A stretch of DNA of 64,000 nt from a virus, in the IMG/VR virus record IMGVR_UViG_3300015371_000013, positions 1-64,000 of that record. One strand, given 5' to 3'. Below are positions 44,301 through 51,914 of this stretch, piece by piece. Within the stretch, counting starts at the first letter, position 1, and every line of letters begins with the position of its first letter. The notes beneath the pieces are model-generated. The model did not search any database. It was given only the letters and a program-made list of their open reading frames with translations, and was not told where the DNA came from. Position numbers and translations under genes: made by a program.

Positions 44301-47278
44301 GCGGTTAGGGCAATGTTGGGAGGAACCAGCCACATGGCGACGCCAATACCGGCAATGGCTGCCGTCATAGCGCCCAAGCCTTGGACCAGCTTGAGAATAT
44401 CCATCTCCCCGAAGGCTCTGACCGCCGCGGCAATCGCTGACAGGCCAACCCCCAAAATAACCAGACCGGCTGCCGTGATAGGCAAAGTCGGAGGTATGAG
44501 GACCATGGCATTACCGATCAGAGCGATAGCACTGGCCATGCCGAGAAGACCCTTGACCAAGTCTTCCCAAGACATACTGGCAAATACTTTGACCGCTGCG
44601 GCAATCAGATTGATTCCGATAGCCAGCGGAATAAGCGCCAGGGCCACGGCCATGATCCGAGGTCCACCTACGAGATTCATGGATACGCCAATAGCGGCGA
44701 TGGAACCGGCGACACCTACCATACCCTTGGCAATGTCTTCCCAGCTCATGGTGGCAAATATCTTCATCGCTCCGGCCAAGATGGTGACCGCGATGGCCAG
44801 ACCAATCATGGATCCGGCGATAACCGGAAGCTGGAGAAGACCCAGCTTACCCATTCCGCCCATCATCAACTTCATAGCGCCCATCAATTCGCCCAGACCC
44901 ACGGCTACAGCGGTCATAGCCTTGGCCAACTTATCGCCATCGATGGTCGAGAGAATATAGACACCCGCTGACAAAGCCAGAATGGCGGCAGCGATGGTCA
45001 AGATGGTTTGGGCTTGGACCTTCTTCTGCATAGCTTCGAGATTTCCAGTAAGGCCTTTGAATACCCCACTGATAGAGTCGAGAGTTCCGGTGAGAGAGCC
45101 GATAACCCCCTTATCCCCCAACGCCTTTCTCAAAGTCAAGAGAAGGCCCGCCAGAAGTCCGGTTTGAAGAGCGTCCAACGCCTTTTCGAAGTCAAGATTC
45201 TGAAATACTTCGGCCAAAATATCGCCGAAGCCTTTGAGCTTGTCAACAAAGCTCGAGAAGAACGGTTCAAGAGCTTGCTTGGTCCTCTCAAATGCCCCCA
45301 CCAATTTGGCCCAAGCATCTTTGACTCTGATAACCAGCCGCTCCATCGGAGTGAGCACCTTGCCGAAGAGAAGCAATTCGTGATTGCGCTCACTCAACTT
45401 TGTCGTGTCTTCGCCACCGCCGAACAAGCCACCAATAGCCTGAGCCAGCTTGCCAATGAGCTCCAGCGGTACCTTGAGAACTGACTTTAACCCCTCGAAA
45501 AATCCCTTGAGCAAACCGCCCTTGGTAAGAGCAGTATCCACCGACACCAGAAAATCGCCGATACTGGCGATGAAGCCCAGGAATCCCCCGGAGCCCTTTC
45601 CAACTACCCCAAGAAGATCAAATATGACTCCGACAAATTCCTTGACAATGGTCCAACCGATGTGGACAATGGCGAAGAATCCGGCAAACGCGCGCTTAAT
45701 TTTGTCCGCTGTGTCTTTGCCAATAATCAGATTTCCCATCAACTCCCGGAAGGTCTTGGTTATCTCAGCCAAGTCCTTACCGGTTTGAGCCGGAAATATC
45801 TCTCGAAAGGCATCCTTGATTGGTTTCAGAACGGCGAGGATCGCCGCGAACATGTTCTTCAAGCCCATGAGGAGATCGGTACGACCTCCCAGTTCTTTCC
45901 AATCGCCAAGAACCTTGTTTCGGGCATCTGAAACCCTGCTTATGAACCCATTAACGACATTGCTGACCGTCGTGAACAGAGCTTTGGCTTCGTTGAAATC
46001 GCCGAATATGAGTTGAAACGTTTTCGACCAACCAGAGCCAATCGACTCCCGAGCCACATCAAAGACTTGAGGCAAAGTCTTGACTTCGGTAGCCGCCTTC
46101 TGAGCCGTAGTAGCCGTAGCCTGGATGGCCTTGATCTGCTCAGCGGAGAATCCTTGCGCGGCCAGTTGAGCATCGGTCATATCGCCTGTGAACTGACCCA
46201 GCGTCTTGGTAAGCACGTCTGAAGTCAACCAGGATTGCTCACCTGGCTTGGCCATGATCGAGTCTCGGAAAGACTTCCCGTTGACCGTAGCCTTACCCGT
46301 GGCCTTGTCGATCTTGACCGCGCCTTTCTCAAGCGCGCCCATATTCTCGGCCGTACGCATGAGCGACTGCTGGAATTTAGCGCCACCCATACCCGCGTTG
46401 ACCACCGAGTTCCAGTCCTGCAAACCCACTCGTCCCGAGGCAATGGCCTGAGACAGCTGATACATGGCGGTGGACGCCTGTTGCGAGCTAGCGCCCGACA
46501 ACGCAGCCAAGTTGGCGATACCCTTGATCGACTCGACCGATTTGGGAAGATCGACACCGGCAGCTGTGAAGGTGCCGATGTTCTTGGCCATCTGGCCAAA
46601 GTTGTAAATCGTCTTGTCCGAATATTGATTCAGCGCGCCCAGAGCTTTGTTGGTGGCGCCCAGACCCGAAACCTGTTGGCCCTCAGTATTGGCCATAATG
46701 GTCTGGATCGACTGAAGATTAGTCTGGTACTCCTCAAAGCCCTGTTTGGCCGGACCAAAGGCAAACGACTTGGCGAACGAAGCGCCCTTCGAAACCGCCT
46801 GAGAAGCGATGTTACCCAAAGCTACCGAAGCTGCGCCCTGAAGCACGCTGAACTTCTGGGTAACGTTGTCCAAAGCACTGGTCAGACCCTGAAGTGAGAT
46901 TCGACTCGACGCCTTCTCAATATCCGTGAAAGTCTGCCCAGCATTGAGCTGACCCATCTTGCCCTGCAGTTTGTCCACCGCTCGGGAGGGCCCTTCCAGA
47001 GTGACCTTGTTACCCGCCCGATCAATCTCGCCCAGACCTTGGGCCGCGCCTTCCCCCGAGTGGCCAAGCTTGGCTCGAAGCTTATCCAGCGCCGACATGG
47101 GACCTTGCAGGGTGACCTTGTTGGCCGATTTTTCGATGTTCTCCAGCCCACTGGTCCCACCGACGTTCTTGACCGCCGTATCCAGCTTGGTCAGCGTGGT
47201 CATGGTCTGAGCCACACGCTGCTCGAACACCTGGTTCTCAAACGCGATAGAGACAACGCGCTCATCAATACTTGGCAT
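41363..47278 (-). CDS. Tape measure protein
   Basis: 1971 residues from the ATG at 47278 (GGGAGG upstream). N-terminal region has short repeats (GPMSALDKLRAKLG, GPSRAVDKLQGKMG). Residues about 740-1240 hold many hydrophobic repeats of the type AIALIGNAM, the usual membrane-inserting part. The C-terminal third repeats (H/K)SPSxVxxEIGK three times, typical of tape measure C-termini. Sets tail length and ejection. Largest gene here and follows the tail-tube genes. Confidence 0.92.
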   Translation of the reverse strand: MPSIDERVVSIAFENQVFEQRVAQTMTTLTKLDTAVKNVGGTSGLENIEKSANKVTLQGPMSALDKLRAKLGHSGEGAAQGLGEIDRAGNKVTLEGPSRAVDKLQGKMGQLNAGQTFTDIEKASSRISLQGLTSALDNVTQKFSVLQGAASVALGNIASQAVSKGASFAKSFAFGPAKQGFEEYQTNLQSIQTIMANTEGQQVSGLGATNKALGALNQYSDKTIYNFGQMAKNIGTFTAAGVDLPKSVESIKGIANLAALSGASSQQASTAMYQLSQAIASGRVGLQDWNSVVNAGMGGAKFQQSLMRTAENMGALEKGAVKIDKATGKATVNGKSFRDSIMAKPGEQSWLTSDVLTKTLGQFTGDMTDAQLAAQGFSAEQIKAIQATATTAQKAATEVKTLPQVFDVARESIGSGWSKTFQLIFGDFNEAKALFTTVSNVVNGFISRVSDARNKVLGDWKELGGRTDLLMGLKNMFAAILAVLKPIKDAFREIFPAQTGKDLAEITKTFRELMGNLIIGKDTADKIKRAFAGFFAIVHIGWTIVKEFVGVIFDLLGVVGKGSGGFLGFIASIGDFLVSVDTALTKGGLLKGFFEGLKSVLKVPLELIGKLAQAIGGLFGGGEDTTKLSERNHELLLFGKVLTPMERLVIRVKDAWAKLVGAFERTKQALEPFFSSFVDKLKGFGDILAEVFQNLDFEKALDALQTGLLAGLLLTLRKALGDKGVIGSLTGTLDSISGVFKGLTGNLEAMQKKVQAQTILTIAAAILALSAGVYILSTIDGDKLAKAMTAVAVGLGELMGAMKLMMGGMGKLGLLQLPVIAGSMIGLAIAVTILAGAMKIFATMSWEDIAKGMVGVAGSIAAIGVSMNLVGGPRIMAVALALIPLAIGINLIAAAVKVFASMSWEDLVKGLLGMASAIALIGNAMVLIPPTLPITAAGLVILGVGLSAIAAAVRAFGEMDILKLVQGLGAMTAAIAGIGVAMWLVPPNIALTAAGVLIVSGAMVVLAKAIGILGNLGVDTLVKGLVAMAGALVILAVGLTAMTGTLAGSVALLAASVALALLAPTLAFLGTLDWGTIFKGLAAVALALGTLAVAGLLAGPGLVSLGVALLPLAGVFLLTATAVFIFAKALSLLAGEGGKGIAVMVTALTAFVAAIPTLVITFVKGLLSIVEELTKLSPKVLEALGKMLDFIIKFVTENAPKLAIGIGVLVNSILQVLIENVPKIQAAGMKLLLGLLNGISQNIGQVVTKVGEIVTKFLNALAMQMPKITQAGGNLLFKFLAGVAVQIPRIIALVAKMITLYINSVASHIPKIVASGANLVIKFINSIATQVPRIIAAGTNLILKFMDGIGDAIPRLVQKGLEVARKFLNGIADGLSGLANVGFRAIIRFLNGLEKSIRDNFDDLFSAGAGVADAIIDGLVDQFGKLSGLLKRVLDAVFGKLPGWAKKILGIHSPSSVFMEIGKFTMQGFAKGVDDNAKMVQKSGEQSAVGMIKQIKDILGVHSPSEVMREIGKEVGRGFAQGIHGSASDIRSAFASLRDRLNQDIKTTRDQVKSDKEQLEEELKKRGEERDPKLIAELQASIRQNTANLNKLSEARRVLNRGLKEEKQELIGLSKDYEKVTKKLEAAQQELDRLKGEAESYGKSRFDQYSGTPDIDRLVDDAVAEAELTETARQEKLDEIRKKAEARRRIDQVALYKKALQEQINATIKYNETLQRLRDLGLDDTTYKKLLEKGTSGQEFAEQLLASGKSGVDEINKLNSEMLAQATNISNQAVKELYAAGIQAAQGLVDGLKAKRADLQKEMDNLADMMVRSIKRQLKIKSPSEVFAEIGKFISQGLARGLDSSDAAVAAAQLGKDTLSAISSAITDDIEVDPVITPVLDLSKVQREAKNLDGLTNVTPITAAASFGQAATISAEKARVETTATTQGGQAGPTFEYTQNNYSPEKLSDVEIYRQTKNQLAQVKSALGLVS

Positions 47279-47658
47279 TACTTGGTCACCTCCCTCCACA
47301 TGTCGGCTATGATCTGGTCAAATATAGGCCGCATGGCCGGATTGATGTAATCTATGCCTGTGACGTATCCACCGGTACGGGTAGCATGGCCATACTGGAT
47401 GATCGCAGCAATAGAAATCCTTCCCGGGTCTTCCACGTGGGAGTTGTACCAGTGGATGGCGAAATATCCCTGACGATTGACGGTTTCGTAATACCATGCC
47501 GCTGCGGTTCCCCCACTTTCTACGGGGGTAGCCGCACTCAAAGCCGCTACGCCTATGGGTCCATACTTCTCCAAGACTTTGAACTGTTCCCGATTGACCA
47601 TACGCTGCAAAAATGCTTGCGACTTGGCAAAGGAGCCGCGGCTCGTCACCTTGATCAC
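47278..47658 (-). CDS. HK97 gp10-like tail component
   Basis: 126 residues, GTG start behind GGAGG. LSAATPVESGGTAAAWYYET and a C-terminal helix resemble gp10-type neck/tail-completion proteins. Its place next to the tape measure rather than the connectors is unusual. Confidence 0.6.
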   Translation of the reverse strand: MIKVTSRGSFAKSQAFLQRMVNREQFKVLEKYGPIGVAALSAATPVESGGTAAAWYYETVNRQGYFAIHWYNSHVEDPGRISIAAIIQYGHATRTGGYVTGIDYINPAMRPIFDQIIADMWREVTK

Positions 47659-47671
47659 GGCTCCTCCTCTC

Positions 47672-49054
47672 TCAGATAGGCTTGGTAAGACGCATCACCA
47701 CATGGCCGTTTGGATTATAACCTGCGGCCCTAGACCCATAGGGGTACTTTCTAAGCGCTCTTACTCCGCCGCCGCCTCCGGCTACATACTTCGACGTAGT
47801 TACGCTTGTAGATTCGCTTTGAAGTTCGCCTGTATTAATATTGTAGGTACGCTTTATACGAACCCAGTAGGACCAAATCTCTCCTCTTCCGTATACTGAA
47901 GTGTCAGCATAAGACATGGTTCCTCGTCCACCGCTGGTGGCATCTCGCGTCGGATCTACTCCCGTGGCAACAGCTCCGCCTCGGCCACCTCCGCCGCCTT
48001 TACCGATCCCATTGATCCAGGTGCCCTCTTTACCAGGATTGTAGTCGGTACTTCCTGCCGCTCCTCCTCCGGCTGGAAGTCGACCCCCAACGCCCCCATC
48101 TCCTCCAGAGCCATCGATCTTCTTTACTCCTCCCTCCCAAATAAAGGCAGGTTTTCCACCCCTACCTCCTGAAGCTAGACAAATATTCCCAGCAAACGAC
48201 GTAGAACCTCCGTCTTCTCCTGGCTGCGGCGGCATAAATTGAGGTAGCGGTTCCACGAAGCTATATTGCCATTTGGATACGATATGAGACACCTCTACCA
48301 ATCTTCTTGCGTAGCCGCTTCCGTAAAGCGTGTCCAAATCTCCAACTTTATCTTCCTTCGGCGGCATCCATAAACCGTTAGCCCGTTGCTGTCCAGGCGC
48401 CGCATCCTTCCCGGCCTTTCCTATAACGATGGGAGAAAAATCCGGAAGAATAGAAAGCTCTCCACTCACCACATGGGTTCCGCCGCCTCCGCCTCCGCCT
48501 CCGAGACCAAACCGCAAAGGTATGTAAGGAGATGCGGTATCAAGTTCTTCTTCAAGAATCGGATCTACTTTGTAGGTTATCGATTGGATGGGATTGCGAT
48601 TTGGATACAAACGGTCTGCCCAATGCACCCAATAATCAGTAGCCCCATAGGGAAACAGATCAGGCCTTCCCGGATACCAACCTGGAGTATCGATCATACG
48701 TCCGTTTTCATGCCACCAGATTCCGTTGTAGCTCTCAAACTGGGACCCAGACTCCCATATAAGAACATCTTGTTCTTTGTAGGCATCCCAAACATTGACA
48801 GGCATAGTAGGATTGGTCTGAGAATCCATCTCGATCCATTGTGGTCGTCCGGGGGACCCTCCACGACCCCCAGCCGCTCCCACACACCAGACTTCGAAAT
48901 GAGTAAACCCCAGATTGGTCCACCATTCCTTGTCAAATATGTCTCCATCCTCGAACTCGATAACCGTGGAAGGCAATTCTCCTAACAGGCTGGGATCGGG
49001 AAGCGCCAGAATAGGAATCGGATCGCCTTTTCCTCCTAACTCAATCCGGGTCAT
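47672..49054 (-). CDS. Glycine-rich adhesin-like tail protein
   Basis: 460 residues. Several glycine runs (GGGGGGGTHVVSG, GKGGGGGRGG, GGGGGVRAL) alternate with short strands, as in glycine-rich phage tail fibres. N-terminal third is a separate aromatic domain. Sits between the second tube-like protein and the gp10-like gene. Likely host contact. Confidence 0.65.
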   Translation of the reverse strand: MTRIELGGKGDPIPILALPDPSLLGELPSTVIEFEDGDIFDKEWWTNLGFTHFEVWCVGAAGGRGGSPGRPQWIEMDSQTNPTMPVNVWDAYKEQDVLIWESGSQFESYNGIWWHENGRMIDTPGWYPGRPDLFPYGATDYWVHWADRLYPNRNPIQSITYKVDPILEEELDTASPYIPLRFGLGGGGGGGGTHVVSGELSILPDFSPIVIGKAGKDAAPGQQRANGLWMPPKEDKVGDLDTLYGSGYARRLVEVSHIVSKWQYSFVEPLPQFMPPQPGEDGGSTSFAGNICLASGGRGGKPAFIWEGGVKKIDGSGGDGGVGGRLPAGGGAAGSTDYNPGKEGTWINGIGKGGGGGRGGAVATGVDPTRDATSGGRGTMSYADTSVYGRGEIWSYWVRIKRTYNINTGELQSESTSVTTSKYVAGGGGGVRALRKYPYGSRAAGYNPNGHVVMRLTKPI

Positions 49055-49689
49055 ACGTCCACCATGTTCAAGAGATCAACCAGAGAGGGAAGAGAGGGGT
49101 TCGTCGTAGAAGAACCATAGAGAAGCTTTTCAAGCGTATTAAGCATAGTGGAATCAATTCGGCGTGAATCCAGAGAAATATGGCTGGTAGGACGAATGCC
49201 GAACATTTGCGCAGGAGTTCCGGAGATCGTCCACTCAAAGGTCTGAGGATCTATCGATTCGGCATTGGTGCTGTAAGTGACGTCGCCTGGAATAGCCAAC
49301 AAGTTGTAGAGAATATGAACCTTGTAGGCGTGATCCAGACCTTCCAAATCGTTACCAACCAAAGTCCGGTAAGAAAGATTGAACAGCTTTGGAGAGCGTT
49401 GATCGTGAACGAAGACCCCCGGAACAAATTCCTGAGTCCCGCCCAGCTCATCCATCTCGTCCGGGTAGGTGAAGGCCGAGAGTTTTGCCGAATACGATCC
49501 CGGAACATGATGATCGAGAAACTTGACACCATCGATAAAATATGACTTGACCTCACGGCTGACTGTCTCGTTGACCGAGATCAATCCGTTCCAAGGTACG
49601 GCAATCCCATTGGGCGGATACAGGACGCCGCGATCGACGCCTGTCTCGTAGCGACGTTCACCCGCTTGGTCCCAGACCAGTGCAGTCAT
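49051..49689 (-). CDS. Second major-tail-protein-like protein
   Basis: 212 residues. TALVWDQAGERRYETGVDRG, YRTLVGNDLEGLDHAYKVH and the TSHISLDSRR strand align along their length with the major tail protein at 50393 (TVLQWDQVGERFYETGVDRG, YRTLVGNDSEGQEYGYKLH). It lacks that protein's C-terminal Ig-like domain. A tube initiator or terminator ring would be a reasonable role. Confidence 0.75.
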   Translation of the reverse strand: MTALVWDQAGERRYETGVDRGVLYPPNGIAVPWNGLISVNETVSREVKSYFIDGVKFLDHHVPGSYSAKLSAFTYPDEMDELGGTQEFVPGVFVHDQRSPKLFNLSYRTLVGNDLEGLDHAYKVHILYNLLAIPGDVTYSTNAESIDPQTFEWTISGTPAQMFGIRPTSHISLDSRRIDSTMLNTLEKLLYGSSTTNPSLPSLVDLLNMVDV

Positions 49690-49701
49690 ACGGCCTCCTT
49701 T

Positions 49702-50244
49702 CTATCCTCTTGTCCCCAACTGCGCTTTACGCTGGGCGTTGAGTTCTCGGTTACGAGCTGCAACCTCAGCCCGACTCATCTTCTTGGGCTTAGCCTGTTT
49801 GACATTGCAGATTCGGATGAGGGTGAATAAACGATTGAGATGCCAGGTTTCACATTCGAAGGGAATCTGAAACACGGTCATCCAGTAGTAAACCAACTCT
49901 GAGGTAATGACCTCACGTGATCGAGGCGCTCCCGGTTGATCTGAAAACCAAGTAGCCGTCATCTTACGCTCAATGTAGGCGTTAATAGTTTCCAGATTCT
50001 CTTTAGAAAGCCTCTGGAGAAAATCCCCCGGAGGATCTTGACCTAACACCATACAGCGAATGTAGGCCAGCGTCTCTTCCAGAGTTTTAGTGTCTTTGCC
50101 CAAAAACGGCTTTTCGAATTCCGACTCCCATTTTGAAAGAGAGACCAGAGAATGCTCCAGATCCAAGGTGATGTCGCCAATAGAAACGAATTGTTCTAGC
50201 TTTTCGTCGTAGGATTCAACCCCTGAAACTGTGATAGTGAGCAT
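49702..50244 (-). CDS. Tail assembly chaperone-like protein
   Basis: 180 residues between the two tube-like genes and upstream of the tape measure. LSKWESEFEKPFLGKDTKTL, FLQRLSKENLETINAYIERKM and WMTVFQIPFECETWHLNRL match proteins that hold this position in related phages. C-terminus is basic. No slippery-site product could be confirmed. Confidence 0.7.
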   Translation of the reverse strand: MLTITVSGVESYDEKLEQFVSIGDITLDLEHSLVSLSKWESEFEKPFLGKDTKTLEETLAYIRCMVLGQDPPGDFLQRLSKENLETINAYIERKMTATWFSDQPGAPRSREVITSELVYYWMTVFQIPFECETWHLNRLFTLIRICNVKQAKPKKMSRAEVAARNRELNAQRKAQLGTRG

Positions 50245-50392
50245 TCTCCGGTCCTCTCTTTAACTTTTTGGCGCGCGCGGTGGCCCGGTTACGAAATCTC
50301 CCACCGAATTACGAGCGATCCCGGAGAGTAAGAGGATCATAGTGCTCAACGGCGCCCCGCGACCCTTACCTGGGAGTCACGACCGCGCACTC

Positions 50393-51274
50393 CTAGTAGT
50401 CGAACGTCCAGGTGTCGTCGCCTTCGAGGTTGTAACCTGACTGGGCCACGGCCTGAACCTCGGCAGTCTGCCCAGCAGTAAGGGGAGGCTGGGCACCCGA
50501 AGGCTTGTTGACCCCATTGACCTTCCACTGGACCCCGGTGACGGCCGGGAGGGTCACGACATGGGTACCGGCGCTGTAGGTCGGCTGATTGGCTGCGGTA
50601 CCCAGATCGACGTCGACCACCCCGGCCCCGAAGATGGAAACGACCTCGTCAGGGCCGGGCAGCCGGGCATCGTCACCCACCGTTCCGAACAAAATGTCCT
50701 CGAGCGTCTGGAGATCAGTGGCATCCGACTTGGTGGAATCGACGGTGATGACTGACGTCGGCCTTCCGGTTCCGTAGGTGACAGGGGTAGTCGTAAACTC
50801 CCACGAAAATGCGATGGCCTCGGGCGAATCGTTGACTGTGGCGTAGGCCTTCTCTGACGGCGAGGCCTGCGCTCCGTAGATGAGATGCAGCTTGTAGCCG
50901 TACTCTTGGCCTTCGGAATCGTTGCCCACGAGGGTGCGATAGACCAAACCGAAGGGACGACGTCCCTGCTGACCGAAAGACACACCCGGAGCAGGCGCAT
51001 TCGTACCGTCGTTTTGTCCGAACTCGTCCGGATAGGTAAAGGCCTCGATCGTACCGCCGAACTCCTCGGCCGAGATGAGGTTCACGTAGATGATGTTGTC
51101 TGCGTACTGCTTGTTCGATTCGGCGCCCGACGGCGACTCGGTGACGGTTGTGAGACCGTTCCACGGGACGCCATCGACGTACTCACCGTTCGCGTCGAGT
51201 TGGTAAAGGACTCCGCGATCGACGCCCGTCTCGTAGAAACGCTCGCCGACCTGGTCCCACTGCAGGACTGTCAT
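50393..51274 (-). CDS. Major tail protein with Ig-like C-terminus
   Basis: 293 residues. Tube domain 1-200 with YRTLVGNDSEGQEYGYKLH; residues about 205-293 form an Ig-like decoration ending GYNLEGDDTWTFDY. The same kind of ending is on the major capsid protein. The 148-base gap downstream (50245-50392) is G/C-rich, with a GGAGT/ACTCC hairpin after the stop. Confidence 0.85.
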   Translation of the reverse strand: MTVLQWDQVGERFYETGVDRGVLYQLDANGEYVDGVPWNGLTTVTESPSGAESNKQYADNIIYVNLISAEEFGGTIEAFTYPDEFGQNDGTNAPAPGVSFGQQGRRPFGLVYRTLVGNDSEGQEYGYKLHLIYGAQASPSEKAYATVNDSPEAIAFSWEFTTTPVTYGTGRPTSVITVDSTKSDATDLQTLEDILFGTVGDDARLPGPDEVVSIFGAGVVDVDLGTAANQPTYSAGTHVVTLPAVTGVQWKVNGVNKPSGAQPPLTAGQTAEVQAVAQSGYNLEGDDTWTFDY

Positions 51275-51292
51275 TACTGAAGGGCTCCTTTT

Positions 51293-51592
51293 CTAAAAGA
51301 AGATGTTGAAGACGTAGTGGTTGAGATCGTCGGCTGCGAAAGCTCGTTCGAAACTTGAATATTGCAGCGCCTCGATCTGATCTGCGAGCTCGGTGTCGGG
51401 GTCTCGATCAACCACCGTAACCTGATACCGCTTGGCGTGTCGATACAGTCTGTTGTTCGCATGATCCGTCGAAGTTCCATCCCGTACATAGATGATGCAC
51501 GGATACTCCATATGGATACTCGCCGGAGGCTGAAAATATACGTTCTCGGTCACCTCTTGAAGAAGTGACTGAAGCTCAAGCCGTGGGGCCAT
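51293..51592 (-). CDS. Tail terminator/connector-like protein
   Basis: 99 residues from the ATG at 51592 (GGGAGG upstream). LELQSLLQEVTENVYFQPP, PCIIYVRDG and KRYQVTVVDRDPDTELADQI have the layout of tail terminator proteins placed just before the major tail gene. Confidence 0.7.
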   Translation of the reverse strand: MAPRLELQSLLQEVTENVYFQPPASIHMEYPCIIYVRDGTSTDHANNRLYRHAKRYQVTVVDRDPDTELADQIEALQYSSFERAFAADDLNHYVFNIFF

Positions 51593-51899
51593 TGTACACC
51601 TCCCCCAACTGGAGGATAAGACGGGGGAGTTGGACTTCGACATCATTTACAGTCCAAAGCTCCCCCGCCCATTCCACGTATCGAATGGCGAAGAAATTGC
51701 CACGCGCATAAGCGTTGGCCACGATACTGATCGAAATGCCGACAGAGACATCTTTGTTCAGATTCTCTTCTTGTCGGAGAATCCTCCTATTTTGAACAAT
51801 GTCGCCATAGTAGGTATACTCCACAATGTTATCGGCAAACACACCCGGCGATCCTTCAACAGATTCACCGAACCCGATCCGACCGTGAAACTTCGCCAT
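51576..51899 (-). CDS. Head-tail connector-like protein
   Basis: 107 residues, beta-rich (VSVGISISIVANAYARGNFF, ELWTVNDVEVQLPRLILQL). Position between capsid and tail terminator supports a head-completion role. Overlaps the next gene by 17 bases. Confidence 0.7.
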   Translation of the reverse strand: MAKFHGRIGFGESVEGSPGVFADNIVEYTYYGDIVQNRRILRQEENLNKDVSVGISISIVANAYARGNFFAIRYVEWAGELWTVNDVEVQLPRLILQLGEVYNGPTA

Positions 51900-51914
51900 G
51901 GTCAGATCAGCGAA

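Noticed and set aside
43569-44960. 463-codon plus-strand frame
   Set aside because: Shadow of the hydrophobic part of the tape measure gene; Ala/Pro/Thr-rich low-complexity translation and no start signal.
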